This document shows, in pieces, positions 16,950-25,321 of a DNA stretch of 64,000 nt. Each line of letters starts with the position of its first letter. The stretch's first letter is position 1. Both the position numbers and the translations under genes were made by a program. Origin of the DNA: Nocardiopsis sp. FR4 (lineage in GTDB: Bacteria > Actinomycetota > Actinomycetes > Streptosporangiales > Streptosporangiaceae); assembly GCF_009830945.1 (NCBI RefSeq), contig NZ_VWVV01000024.1, forward strand, positions 54,108 through 118,107, in the 5' to 3' direction. The notes below the pieces were generated by a model, which saw nothing but the letters and a program-made list of their open reading frames with translations, did no database searches and was not told the DNA's origin.

Positions 16950-17432
16950 TCAGTCCCTGCGGGCCCCCTCGGGCCAGATGACGTCGACCGGCACGCCCCT
17001 CCCGCGCGCCGCCTCCACGGCGTCGCCCGTGCCGCCCCTGCCGCCCGAGGGCTGGCCGTCCCACACCGCGAAGAGGCGGTCGATCCCGTTCAGGACGGCT
17101 TCGTTGGCGTCCACGTAGGCGGAGGATCCGGCCTTGCGGTGGGGCATGTAGCGCACCAGGGAGGAGTGCACGAGCAGCTCGTCGAAGCCGTCGAGGTCCT
17201 CGGGTTTGACCTTGGCCTCCCGGTAGTCGGCGGAGGGCAGCACGACCTCGAGCCGTCCCCCGGCGTCGAGCACGGCCTGGGCGAAGAGCTGGTCGGCGCC
17301 GCGCGCCAGGCACGAGACTCCGACGAGCTCCCCGCCGGTGTAGGGGACGAGCGCCGCGTCCAGTGCCTTGCGCACCAGCGCCACGCTGTCGGCTGACAGA
17401 TTCGAATGACCAGTGATTCCGATCCGAGTCAC
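16950..17432 (-). CDS. SLOG-like Rossmann nucleotide-binding protein
   Basis: 160 residues. The opening RIGITGHSNLS, followed by GVSCLARGADQLFAQAVLDAGG and LEVVLPSADYR, is the pattern of small SLOG/DprA-like Rossmann proteins predicted to bind nucleotides or nucleotide derivatives. No catalytic extension. The GTG start overlaps the stop of the XRE regulator (GTGA), so the two are translationally coupled and probably act together. A ligand-sensing role for the regulator is inference. Confidence 0.8.
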   Translation of the reverse strand: MTRIGITGHSNLSADSVALVRKALDAALVPYTGGELVGVSCLARGADQLFAQAVLDAGGRLEVVLPSADYREAKVKPEDLDGFDELLVHSSLVRYMPHRKAGSSAYVDANEAVLNGIDRLFAVWDGQPSGGRGGTGDAVEAARGRGVPVDVIWPEGARRD

Positions 17433-18898
17433 GTCATCCCTTTCACATTTCGCTGATGGTGCAGCAGCGTATGTGATAACTCGTCACGGACTTCAGCCAC
17501 CTCCGGGTCTCGGTGGTGCGCGGCGGACTCGGTGTACCAGTCGCTGAGCCGCCTGCGCACCCGGCCCGACCCCAGGGAGCGCTCCAGCGCCACGGCCTCG
17601 CGCACCACCCGGGCCGACTCGGCGGGCTCGTCCAGCAGCAGGTAGGTGCGTCCGAGGCCGACGAGGTCGAAGGCCCTGCCGCGCTTCCTGGCCGGGTCCC
17701 TCAGGCGGAGCGCCCGGGTGATGTAGGCGGCCGAGGACTCCGCGTGCCTGCGGCGCGCCGAGCGGTCCTCCCGGCTGGCGGCCAGGTCGCGGTAGCGGGC
17801 GCCGACCACCCCGGAGAGCTCGGCGTGGTCGAAGTTGCCCACCCAGTCCGGCACCTCCTCGGAGCCCCCCTCGGCGAGGAGGTCCTCGGCCTGGACCACC
17901 GTGCGGTGGTAGGCCTCCGGGCGGCCCATCCGGGCGTAGGACCAGCCCTCGCGCGTGCGCAGCATGGCCCGCACGCGGGCGGGCGCGCCCGCCGCGCCGT
18001 CCAGGGCCAGGCGGGAGATGTCGAGGGCGTCGTCGGGGCGGTGCAGGTCCAGCATCTGCCGGGCCATGTCCGCCAGCACCCCGAGGCCGTAGACGCGGTG
18101 CTCCGGCCCGGCCTGGTGCAGCGCGCGCAGGGAGAGGGTGTAGTACCGCTGCGCGGTCGGGTGGTCCCCGGCGTCGAACGACATCGAGGCCACGATCTTG
18201 GACAGCTGGGCCATCACCTTGAACAGCCGTACCTGGACGGAGGAGGCCTGGGGGACGCCGACGAGTTCGGACACCTCCGAGAGCTGCCCGATGACCGCCT
18301 TGCGGCGCACGCCCAGGCGCCAGCGGTCGTCCCAGTGCCGCAGCGCCACGGTGGCGGACTCGATGCGGCGCAGCTCGGATTCGCCGATGCCGCCGCGGCC
18401 GTTCCCCGGTGCGGCCGCCCGGGGAAGCAGCCAGTGCTCAAGTGTCTCCGTCAACGTGGCGCCCACGAGGAGCGCTCCGCCGACCGCGAATGCGTCTCTG
18501 CGTTTCATCAGGTCCTTCAGCGTGATCTCGACGATGTCCTGGGCTGTTCTGGACGCGGACCATAAATCACCCATTGAGGATTGTGTCCAGGAATCGTCCG
18601 CTGAATACTCGGCGTCCGCCAGGCCGAGGGCCCGGCGGGCCGAGGAGGGCATCGCCAGACCCGCGGCGACGCGCTGCCACGTCTCCAGCGCGGTCACCGC
18701 GCGCCGTCCGGACATGATCGCGCTCACGTGCGGCTGGGCCATGTCGACCGCGGCGCCGATCGCCTGCTGACTGGCGCCCGTGTGCTGTCGGACCAGGCTG
18801 AAGAGCGTGCCCGCGTCGCGCCCGGCGAGCGCCCGGAGGACGTCGGGGCGCGACCAGAAGGCCGGGGGCATACGTGGACCGACCAGGGGGTTCGTCAT
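17429..18898 (-). CDS. XRE-family regulator with TPR-like C-terminal region
   Basis: 489 residues. Residues 35-85 form a helix-turn-helix (GASQQAIGAAVDMAQPHVSAIMSGRRAV). The remaining ~390 residues are helical repeats with TPR-like features (ALRHWDDRW, YYTLSLRALHQAG, AAYITRALRLRD). This is a common actinobacterial regulator layout whose repeats sense a peptide, nucleotide or protein. Divergent from the methyltransferase unit across a gap with a perfect 10-bp inverted repeat, the likely operator. Coupled to the SLOG gene downstream. Confidence 0.88.
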   Translation of the reverse strand: MTNPLVGPRMPPAFWSRPDVLRALAGRDAGTLFSLVRQHTGASQQAIGAAVDMAQPHVSAIMSGRRAVTALETWQRVAAGLAMPSSARRALGLADAEYSADDSWTQSSMGDLWSASRTAQDIVEITLKDLMKRRDAFAVGGALLVGATLTETLEHWLLPRAAAPGNGRGGIGESELRRIESATVALRHWDDRWRLGVRRKAVIGQLSEVSELVGVPQASSVQVRLFKVMAQLSKIVASMSFDAGDHPTAQRYYTLSLRALHQAGPEHRVYGLGVLADMARQMLDLHRPDDALDISRLALDGAAGAPARVRAMLRTREGWSYARMGRPEAYHRTVVQAEDLLAEGGSEEVPDWVGNFDHAELSGVVGARYRDLAASREDRSARRRHAESSAAYITRALRLRDPARKRGRAFDLVGLGRTYLLLDEPAESARVVREAVALERSLGSGRVRRRLSDWYTESAAHHRDPEVAEVRDELSHTLLHHQRNVKGMT

Positions 18899-18947
18899 TC
18901 ATACCGCCGGTGTATATCGGCATGGAATTGCGGCTTCGCGGGCGCAC

Positions 18948-18990
18948 GGCGTTTGATCTCTGTAGTAATCCCTACCCGGAATCAAACGCC
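18948..18990. promoter_or_regulatory. Inverted repeat in the divergent XRE/methyltransferase control region
   Basis: GGCGTTTGAT (18948-18957) and ATCAAACGCC (18981-18990) form a perfect 10-bp inverted repeat with 23 bases between arms, so arm centres are 33 bp apart, three helical turns. It sits midway between the two divergent units in a locally AT-richer region and is the best candidate binding site for the XRE regulator. Confidence 0.55.
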
Positions 18991-19052
18991 CCGGTAATGG
19001 ACGCAAGACCCTAGTTTCGTTCGTGCCCGGGGGAACCCCGAGGAGAAGTGCG

Positions 19053-19109
19053 GTGACCTCCACTTTCCAGGGCCGACCCAGCTCCCGGCGGAGGAGGCGT
19101 CCCAGATGA
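19053..19109 (+). CDS. 18-residue basic leader ORF overlapping the methyltransferase start
   Basis: GTG with GAGGAG seven bases upstream. It encodes a short peptide ending in a cluster of five arginines and stops in an ATGA overlap with the methyltransferase start. The Arg codons coincide with the GGAGGAGG that also serves as ribosome site for the next gene, so translation of the leader could control access to it. Confidence 0.35.
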   Translation: MTSTFQGRPSSRRRRRPR

Positions 19110-20230
19110 TCCCGCAGCACCGAAGACTGGTCGAGAGCCTGGAGCTGCCCCCCGAGTGGCGGGGCGCCTTCGCCGCGGTCCCCCGGCACCTGTTCCTGCC
19201 GGACACGATCACCGACAGCGTCACGGGTGAGACCGTCGACTGGTACGAGGACGAGGAGCGGTGGTTGGAGGTCGCCTACAGCGACACCCCCGTCACGACA
19301 CAGGTCGACGACGGGGGCCGCTACGGTCCCGGGGAGCCGACGTCCACGTCACCGGCTCCGTCCGTGGTCGCCGCGACGCTGCGGCGCCTGCGCGCGGCAC
19401 CGGGCATGCGGGTGCTGGAGGTGGGCACCGGCAGCGGGTACGGCGCCGCCCTGCTCGCCCACTACCTGGGCGACGACGCCGTGGTGTCGGTGGAGCTGGA
19501 CTTCGAGCTCGCCGAACAGGCCCGGATCCGGCTCATGAGCGCGGGGTACACGCCCCTGGTGGTCGGCGGCGACGGCCTTCGGGGCTGGGCGGGGAACGCG
19601 CCCTACGACCGGGTGGTCAGCGCGGTGGCGGTGCGGCGGGTGCCCTACGCGTGGGTCGCGCAGAGCCAGCCGGGGGGCCGGATCCTGGTGCCGTGGGGGA
19701 ACGCCTTCCACCACGGGGCCGTGGCCGACCTCGTGGTCGGCGCGCACGGTACGGCCCGCGGGAGGTTCGAGGGGCGGATCGACTGCATGTGGTCGCGCGC
19801 GGACCGGGCCCCGCGCGACCTGCTGGAGACCTACGTCCGGCCGGACGCCGACTACTCGGCCACGCGGACCCGGCTGCATCCCGAGGAGGTGGTCGGCGAC
19901 GCGGACGGCGCCTTCGCGGTGGGGCTGCAGATGCCCAGTGTGTACCGGCGGGTGCGCTACGCGAGCCGCCCCGGGGACCCCCGGTTCACGGTCTTCCTGG
20001 TGGACCCGGCCACCTGGTCGTGGGCCTCCTGGCACGTCGACCCCGGGCGGGAGGACCACGAGGTGCGCCAGCACGGCCCCCGGAAGCTGTTCGCCGAACT
20101 GGAGGCGGCCCACCTGCTGTGGGAGGAGTCCGGACGCCCGGGTTTCACGCAGTTCGGACTGACCGTCTCCGCCGACCACCAGCTGGTGTGGCTGGACGAC
20201 GAGAGCCAGATCTTCGCCTCGTCCCGTTAA
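19106..20230 (+). CDS. PCMT-like SAM-dependent methyltransferase
   Basis: 374 residues. SAM motif I VLEVGTGSGYGAALLA lies near residues 100-115 and PYDRVVSAVAVRRVPYAW matches motif II of protein-L-isoaspartate O-methyltransferases. A ~150-residue C-terminal region beyond the usual PCMT length may set substrate choice. Actinobacterial relatives methylate peptides in RiPP pathways or damaged proteins; no precursor peptide or lanthipeptide enzyme is seen nearby, so the target is open. Start ATG has GGAGGAGG upstream and overlaps the leader ORF. The HATPase gene follows after 24 bases. Confidence 0.85.
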   Translation: MIPQHRRLVESLELPPEWRGAFAAVPRHLFLPDTITDSVTGETVDWYEDEERWLEVAYSDTPVTTQVDDGGRYGPGEPTSTSPAPSVVAATLRRLRAAPGMRVLEVGTGSGYGAALLAHYLGDDAVVSVELDFELAEQARIRLMSAGYTPLVVGGDGLRGWAGNAPYDRVVSAVAVRRVPYAWVAQSQPGGRILVPWGNAFHHGAVADLVVGAHGTARGRFEGRIDCMWSRADRAPRDLLETYVRPDADYSATRTRLHPEEVVGDADGAFAVGLQMPSVYRRVRYASRPGDPRFTVFLVDPATWSWASWHVDPGREDHEVRQHGPRKLFAELEAAHLLWEESGRPGFTQFGLTVSADHQLVWLDDESQIFASSR

Positions 20231-20254
20231 GCCCCGTCCCGAGGAGGAACCGCG

Positions 20255-20734
20255 ATGACCGTCCTGCCCCGTCCCCGACGACCGCTCGACCTCGACCGGC
20301 GGTGGCGGCCGCGCGCCTACCCCGCCGTTCCCGCCGCCATCGGCATCGCCCGAGCCGACCTGCGCGCCGATCTGGCCCTGGTGGTCGGCGCCGGCGCGGA
20401 GCTGGTCGCGGCCATGGTGCTGTGCGCCAGCGAGATGTTCGCCGACACCGTCGACCGCGCGCTGTCCCTGGGGGAACCGGAGGATGTGGTGCGCACGCTC
20501 GCGCTGCGCCACCCCGCGGAGGGCGGGCGCGTGCTGCGGCTCTCGGTGGCCGAGCGCGAGGCGGCGCGCGCCGTCGCGGGCGTGCCGTGCGCCGACGACT
20601 GGGGCGAGGTCGTTCGCGGCCAGGGGCTCGTGCTCGTCGACCACTTCGCCGACCGGTGGGGGACCCGGCGCACGGCCTCGTCCAGCGGGGTGTGCGGCGG
20701 GGTGATCTGGGCCGAGTTCGACCTGCCCCGCTAG
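20255..20734 (+). CDS. Degenerate HATPase-like (RsbW-type) protein
   Basis: 159 residues. Overall layout follows the small ATP-binding anti-sigma kinases of actinomycetes, with the C-terminal GQGLVLVDHFADRWGTRR...VIWAEF segment. The ATP-binding N-box, normally ELVTNAxRHA, reads EMFADTVDRAL here, so the catalytic Asn is not where expected. It may be a binding protein without kinase activity. Ribosome site GAGGAACC; same operon as the methyltransferase. Its stop overlaps the end of the convergent sigma factor gene by four bases. Confidence 0.62.
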   Translation: MTVLPRPRRPLDLDRRWRPRAYPAVPAAIGIARADLRADLALVVGAGAELVAAMVLCASEMFADTVDRALSLGEPEDVVRTLALRHPAEGGRVLRLSVAEREAARAVAGVPCADDWGEVVRGQGLVLVDHFADRWGTRRTASSSGVCGGVIWAEFDLPR

Positions 20735-21708
20735 GGCGGCGTGTCGGGCAGGCCGAAGTACCGGAAGAGGGTGGTGTCGAAGAACATGCCCACGTGGGCG
20801 ACCCCCTCCGGGGCCAGGCGCAGGACCTGGATCCCGAAGGCCCGGTGGGCGCCGTCGGGCCCGCGCATGTAGAGCGCGAAGGCGGGCTGGCCGTTGGCGC
20901 CGGTGGGCACCAGGACCATGTCCCCCGGGCCGCTGGCCGGGCACTGGGCGCTGACGAGGCGCCCGATGCGCCCGGCGCCGCGCACCCAGGTGGCGAAGGG
21001 CGGCATCTCGAACACGGCGTCGGCCGTGAAGAGCGAGGTGATGGCCGGGATGTCGTAGGACTCGAAGGCGGCGACGTAGCGGGCGAGGGTCTGGCGCTGG
21101 CCGGGCCGGGGCTCGGCCACCTCGTCCTCGTTCGGGGTCACCCGGGCGAGTTGGGCGCGGGCCCGCTGGAGCAGGCTGTTGACCGCGGGCACCGAGGTGT
21201 CCAGGGTGTCGGCGACCTCGGCGGCGCTGAAGCGCAGCACGTCGCGCAGGATCAGTACCGCCCGCTGTTTGGGCGGCAGGTACTGCAGGGCGGCGACCAG
21301 GGCCAGGCGCACGCTCTCGCGCTCGGCCACGACCGTGCCCGGGTCGTCGGCGCCCACGAGCGCGTCGGGGACCGGTTCCAGCCAGGACAGTTCGGGCCGG
21401 TTGACCAGTTCCGCCTCGGGTGTGTCGGTGGGCCCGCCGAGCCCGGTGGGCAGGGGCCTGCGCCGCCTGCCCTCCAGGGCGGTCAGGCAGGCCGTGGTGG
21501 CGATCCGGTGGAGCCAGGTGCGCAGGCTGGAGCGGCCCTCGAAGCGGTCGTAGGCCTTCCAGGCGCGCAGGTAGGTCTCCTGTACCAGGTCCTCGGCGTC
21601 GTGCACCGATCCCAGCATGCGGTAGCAGTGCGCGAACAGCTCGCGCCGGTAGGGATCGGCGAGCCGTGCGAAGTCCTGGTCGGATGCGTGTTCCACCACG
21701 ACCGTCAC
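20731..21708 (-). CDS. ECF sigma factor, TIGR02960/SigX5 type, with SnoaL-like C-terminal domain
   Basis: 325 residues. Sigma region 2 (FAHCYRMLGSVHDAEDLVQE), region 4 (LQYLPPKQRAVLILRDVL then the helix-turn-helix SAAEVADTLDTSVPAVNSLL) and a C-terminal SnoaL/NTF2-like domain of about 120 residues. In this group the C-terminal domain replaces an anti-sigma factor and gates activity. GTG 21708 has AGGAGG six bases upstream, inside the end of the VOC gene. Last gene of a four-gene operon; the next stop codon is one base away. Targets unknown. Confidence 0.9.
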   Translation of the reverse strand: MTVVVEHASDQDFARLADPYRRELFAHCYRMLGSVHDAEDLVQETYLRAWKAYDRFEGRSSLRTWLHRIATTACLTALEGRRRRPLPTGLGGPTDTPEAELVNRPELSWLEPVPDALVGADDPGTVVAERESVRLALVAALQYLPPKQRAVLILRDVLRFSAAEVADTLDTSVPAVNSLLQRARAQLARVTPNEDEVAEPRPGQRQTLARYVAAFESYDIPAITSLFTADAVFEMPPFATWVRGAGRIGRLVSAQCPASGPGDMVLVPTGANGQPAFALYMRGPDGAHRAFGIQVLRLAPEGVAHVGMFFDTTLFRYFGLPDTPP

Positions 21709-21709
21709 G

Positions 21710-22078
21710 TTACGCCTCCTGTATGACAGAACACACGTTGCCGAAGGGGTCGGCGAACCACGCCACGGTCGGTTCGCCGCGCGCGATCCCCCTGTCGTCC
21801 TGGTCGAAGCCCCCGTAGCGCAGCATCTCCACGCCCCGGCTGACGAGCTCGTCCACGGTGGAGTCGATGTCGTCCACCGGCAGGTTGAGCACGGTGAAGC
21901 CCGCGGGCTCGTGGTCGGGCTCGGGGTAGACGAGAACGCCCCCGACGTGGAACAGGCCGTGCTCCTCCATGCCGGCCACGGAGGAGACGGCCAGTCCGAG
22001 GGTGTGCTCGTAGAACTCCCGGGCGCGGACGGGGTCGGGTACGGCGAAGGAGCCGAAGGCCCTGGTCGTGTCGGACAC
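21710..22078 (-). CDS. VOC-family (glyoxalase-like) protein
   Basis: 122 residues in one VOC module: FAVPDPVRAREFYEHTLGL at the start, GFTVLNLPVDDIDSTVDEL in the middle and WFADPFGNVCSVIQ at the end. It resembles antibiotic-resistance or glyoxalase members that work as dimers with a metal or ligand in a cup-shaped barrel. GTG start with GGGAGGA. In the sigma-factor operon it may bind the inducer; this is inference. Confidence 0.88.
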   Translation of the reverse strand: MSDTTRAFGSFAVPDPVRAREFYEHTLGLAVSSVAGMEEHGLFHVGGVLVYPEPDHEPAGFTVLNLPVDDIDSTVDELVSRGVEMLRYGGFDQDDRGIARGEPTVAWFADPFGNVCSVIQEA

Positions 22079-22088
22079 GGTGTCCTCC

Positions 22089-22478
22089 CTAACGGTCGCT
22101 CTGCATGGCGGCCCGGTGCTCGTCGCTGAGCTGGATGATCTGGACGTAGTTGCCGTCGGGGTCCAGGGCGGTGCCGAACAGGCTGCCCTCGCGGTCCTCC
22201 AGGGGCGCCAGCCACCGGGTGCCGCGCTCGTCCATGCGGGCGGCCACGGCGCGGGCGTCGTCCACGTCGAAGTTGAGGATCATCCGGGCGGGTTCTCCCG
22301 CCACGGGACCGACGTCGTCGCGGCGGTCGATGAGCAGGTGGAAGGCGCCGAAGCGCAGGACGCGGTAGTGGTCCACGTCGTCGTCGGACTGGGGCGCCAG
22401 GACGGCGGCGTACCAGTCGTGCAGACGGTCGGGGTCGGTGGTGGCGAGCAGCATGCTGTCGAGACTGGGGCGTTCCAT
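22089..22478 (-). CDS. VOC-family (glyoxalase-like) protein
   Basis: 129 residues, a second VOC module (LLATTDPDRLHDWYAAVL; ILNFDVDDARAVAARM; ALDPDGNYVQIIQL). The ATG at 22487 overlaps the MFS stop, but ATG 22478 has AGGGA at proper distance and matches the family start, so I chose it. The pair of VOC genes with an exporter and a sigma factor suggests a small-molecule detoxification unit. Confidence 0.87.
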   Translation of the reverse strand: MERPSLDSMLLATTDPDRLHDWYAAVLAPQSDDDVDHYRVLRFGAFHLLIDRRDDVGPVAGEPARMILNFDVDDARAVAARMDERGTRWLAPLEDREGSLFGTALDPDGNYVQIIQLSDEHRAAMQSDR

Positions 22479-22483
22479 GGTCC

Positions 22484-24055
22484 TCATCCCTCGTCGGAGA
22501 CCGGTGTCGTCCGTACCGACCCGGCGGGGGCCGCGGACTCATCGGACAGAGGCGGTTTTTCTCCGGGCGCGGCGGTCAGCGCCGGGCGCAGCAGGACCAG
22601 GGCCAGGGCGCCGAACGCGATCATGGCGACCACGCCGACGGCCGCGGCCAGGCGCAGGCCGTCGGTGAAGGCCTCGTGCGCGGGGGCCAGGAGCGCGGCG
22701 GCCGCGGCGGCGGGCAGCTCCGCGGCGGCGGTGACGGCGGCGGGCAGGGTGCGGCCCGCCTCGCCGGGCAGGTCGGCCCCGGCGCGGTAGACGGCGGAGG
22801 CGAGACTTCCCAGGAGTGCCACGCCCAGGGCGATGCCGAACTCCCCGCAGGTCTCGGACATGGACCCGGCGGCGCCGGCGCGGTCCCGGGGCGCCGAGCC
22901 CACGACGATGTCGGTGCCCAGGGCCGCTCCGGGGCCCAGGCCGACGGAGGCCAGCAGCAGTCCGGCGACCACGAGCACGGTTCCGTCGGCGGCGGGGACC
23001 GCGCACAGCAGGGCGAACCCGGCGGCGGTCACGAGCATGCCGCCGCCGATGACGTTGGCGCGGCCGATCCGGGCGGCCAGCGGAGCCGCGGCCAGGGTGG
23101 CGGCGATCATCGCCAGCGCCGGGGGCACCTGCCACAGCCCGGCGACGAGGGGGGAGTGTCCGGCGACGAGTTGCAGGTACTGGCTGATCAGCAGGAACGT
23201 GCCGCCCATCGCGACCGCTCCGGCGGTCATCGCGGCCAGGGCGACCGCGAGGGGGCGCTGGCGCAGCAGCCGCAGGTCCAGCAGCGGGTCGGCCAGGCGC
23301 AGCTGTCTGCGGACGAACACCGCGCCCGCGGCCAGTCCGAGCGCCAGGGCGGCGAGGGAGGCCGTGCCGGGGCCGTGTTCGGCCAGGGTCTTGAGACCGT
23401 GGACGAGGGGCAGGATGGCGGCCAGGGACAGCAGCACGCTGACGGGGTCCAGGCGTCCGCGGTGGGCGGAGCGGTGCTCGGGCAGGAGCAGGGGCGCGCA
23501 CACCAGCAGGAGCACCATGACGGGGACGCCGAGCAGGAACACCGATCCCCACCAGAACCACTGCAGCAGTGCTCCGCCCACGACCGGGCCGATGGCGGTG
23601 CCGCCCATGAAGCAGCTCGTCCAGACCGAGATGGCCACGGCGCGCTGGCGGGGGTCGGCGAACATGGTGCTGATCAGGCCCAGGGTGGAGGGCATCAGGG
23701 TGGCTCCGGCCACGCCCATGAGCGCGCGGGTGGCGATGAGCGCCTCGGCGCTGGATGAGAACGCGGCGGCCACCGAGGCCAGGCCGAAGACGGCGGCGCC
23801 GGCCATGAGCAGGCGCCTGCGTCCGATCCGGTCGCCGAGGGTGCCCATGGTGATGAGGAACCCCGCGATCATGAAGCCGTACACGTCCATGATCCAGAGC
23901 ATCTGGCCGCCGGTGGGCCGCAGGTCGGCGGCCAGGTGGGGCAGGGCCAGGTAGAGGACGCTCATGTCCAGGGAGAGCAGCAGGGTGGGCAGGGCCAGCA
24001 CCCCGAGTCCGAGCCACGCGCGCCCCGGCGCGCGCGGATGTGTGTCGCCGTTCAT
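22484..24055 (-). CDS. MFS drug exporter, DHA2 (EmrB/QacA) family, 14 helices
   Basis: 523 residues with about 14 hydrophobic segments. LSLDMSVLYLALPHLAADL in helix 1, GDRIGRRRLL in the loop 2-3 motif and the PSTLGLISTMF region identify DHA2 proton-drug antiporters. ATG 24055 is favoured over GTG 24058 by GGAAGG at six bases. First gene of the operon that continues through two VOC proteins to the ECF sigma factor. It probably exports the compound the VOC proteins bind. Confidence 0.92.
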   Translation of the reverse strand: MNGDTHPRAPGRAWLGLGVLALPTLLLSLDMSVLYLALPHLAADLRPTGGQMLWIMDVYGFMIAGFLITMGTLGDRIGRRRLLMAGAAVFGLASVAAAFSSSAEALIATRALMGVAGATLMPSTLGLISTMFADPRQRAVAISVWTSCFMGGTAIGPVVGGALLQWFWWGSVFLLGVPVMVLLLVCAPLLLPEHRSAHRGRLDPVSVLLSLAAILPLVHGLKTLAEHGPGTASLAALALGLAAGAVFVRRQLRLADPLLDLRLLRQRPLAVALAAMTAGAVAMGGTFLLISQYLQLVAGHSPLVAGLWQVPPALAMIAATLAAAPLAARIGRANVIGGGMLVTAAGFALLCAVPAADGTVLVVAGLLLASVGLGPGAALGTDIVVGSAPRDRAGAAGSMSETCGEFGIALGVALLGSLASAVYRAGADLPGEAGRTLPAAVTAAAELPAAAAAALLAPAHEAFTDGLRLAAAVGVVAMIAFGALALVLLRPALTAAPGEKPPLSDESAAPAGSVRTTPVSDEG

Positions 24056-24249
24056 CACGGCCCTTCCCGTTCGGTGGATTCGTTCACCCGTACGGACAAC
24101 GGGGACGGCGGGAAATCATCGGGAGGGGTCGGAGAAGTTCGTCGGGGACGCGTGGCGTGTGGTTCCCGATCCCGGTGACCTGGGTTGATAGCGTCGAGCG
24201 GCCGTGCGGGTACGCGGGCGGACGGCCCGCGAGAACAGGGGAGGCACCC

Positions 24250-25299
24250 ATGCGAGCTGTGGTCTTCGAGAACTACGGGCGGTTCCCGTCGCTGACCGAC
24301 GTCCCCAGGCCCGAGCCCGGACCGGGCGAGGTGCTGCTGCGGGTGGCGGGCGCCGGGGCCTGCCACTCCGACGTCAGCGTCTACCGCCACTTCAGGGAGG
24401 GGCAGCCCGGGGCGCAGAAACCCCCGTTCGTGCTGGGCCACGAGAACTCCGGGTGGGTGGAGGCGCTCGGCCCCGGGGTGGACGGACGCGTCGAGGTGGG
24501 TGCCGCCTACCTGGTATACGGGCCGATCGGCTGCGGCCACTGCCGGATGTGCGCGCGGGGGCAGGACACCTACTGCGAGAACGCGGCCACGATGCCCTAC
24601 CTGGGGGTCGGGCTGGGCCGCGACGGGGGCATGGCCGAGTACATGACCGCCCCCGCCCACCACCTGGTGCCGTTGGGCGACGCCGACCCGGTGGAGGCCG
24701 CGCCGCTGTCGGACGCCGGGCTGACCCCCTACCACGCGGTCAGGGAGGCGCTGCCGCACCTGGAGGGCGGCGGACGCCACGCGCTGGTGATCGGCCTGGG
24801 CGGACTGGGGCGGATCGGTGTGCAGATCCTGCGCGCGCTGACCGGCGCGACGGTGATCGCCACCGACGTCAGGGAGGAGGCCCGGGCCCGGGCCGAGGCC
24901 GACGGCGCGGTCACGGTGGGGGCCGGTGACCGGCAGGTCGAGGAGATCCGCGAGCTCACCGGCGGGCGGGGCGTGGACGCGGCCTTCGACTTCGTGGGCG
25001 CCTCCCCGACCATCACCACGGCCACCGCGGTGATGGCCCAGGGCGGCCGGCTGACGGTGGTGGGCATCGCGGACGGCACCCACCAGTTCTCGTTCTTCAG
25101 CAACCCCTACGAGTCCTACGTCACCAACACCTACTGGGGCACGGTGCCGGAACTGTGGGAGGTGGTGGACATGTACCGGGCCGGGCAGATCCGCCCCGAG
25201 GTCGAGCGCTTCCCCATGGAGCGGGCGCTGGACGCCTACCGCGCGCTGGAGGAGGGCCGGGTGTCCGGGCGGGCCGTGGTGGTGCCCGGCCGGGGCTGA
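24250..25299 (+). CDS. Zinc-dependent alcohol dehydrogenase
   Basis: 349 residues, medium-chain dehydrogenase. Catalytic-zinc ligands Cys38 (GACHSD) and His64/Glu65 (LGHE), structural-zinc Cys95, Cys98, Cys101 and Cys109, and the NAD-binding GLGGLGRIGVQ in the Rossmann half. Oxidises or reduces an alcohol/aldehyde pair with NAD(P). ATG 24250 has GGGGAGG upstream; upstream frame without support was discarded. Divergent from the MFS operon. Substrate unknown. Confidence 0.93.
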   Translation: MRAVVFENYGRFPSLTDVPRPEPGPGEVLLRVAGAGACHSDVSVYRHFREGQPGAQKPPFVLGHENSGWVEALGPGVDGRVEVGAAYLVYGPIGCGHCRMCARGQDTYCENAATMPYLGVGLGRDGGMAEYMTAPAHHLVPLGDADPVEAAPLSDAGLTPYHAVREALPHLEGGGRHALVIGLGGLGRIGVQILRALTGATVIATDVREEARARAEADGAVTVGAGDRQVEEIRELTGGRGVDAAFDFVGASPTITTATAVMAQGGRLTVVGIADGTHQFSFFSNPYESYVTNTYWGTVPELWEVVDMYRAGQIRPEVERFPMERALDAYRALEEGRVSGRAVVVPGRG

Positions 25300-25321
25300 C
25301 CCCCGGACTCCGTCCCCCGGC

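Noticed and set aside
19053..19109. Leader ORF as a RiPP precursor for the PCMT enzyme
   Set aside because: Only 18 residues, with no core-like residues and no lanthipeptide or other RiPP enzyme nearby; translational coupling explains it better.
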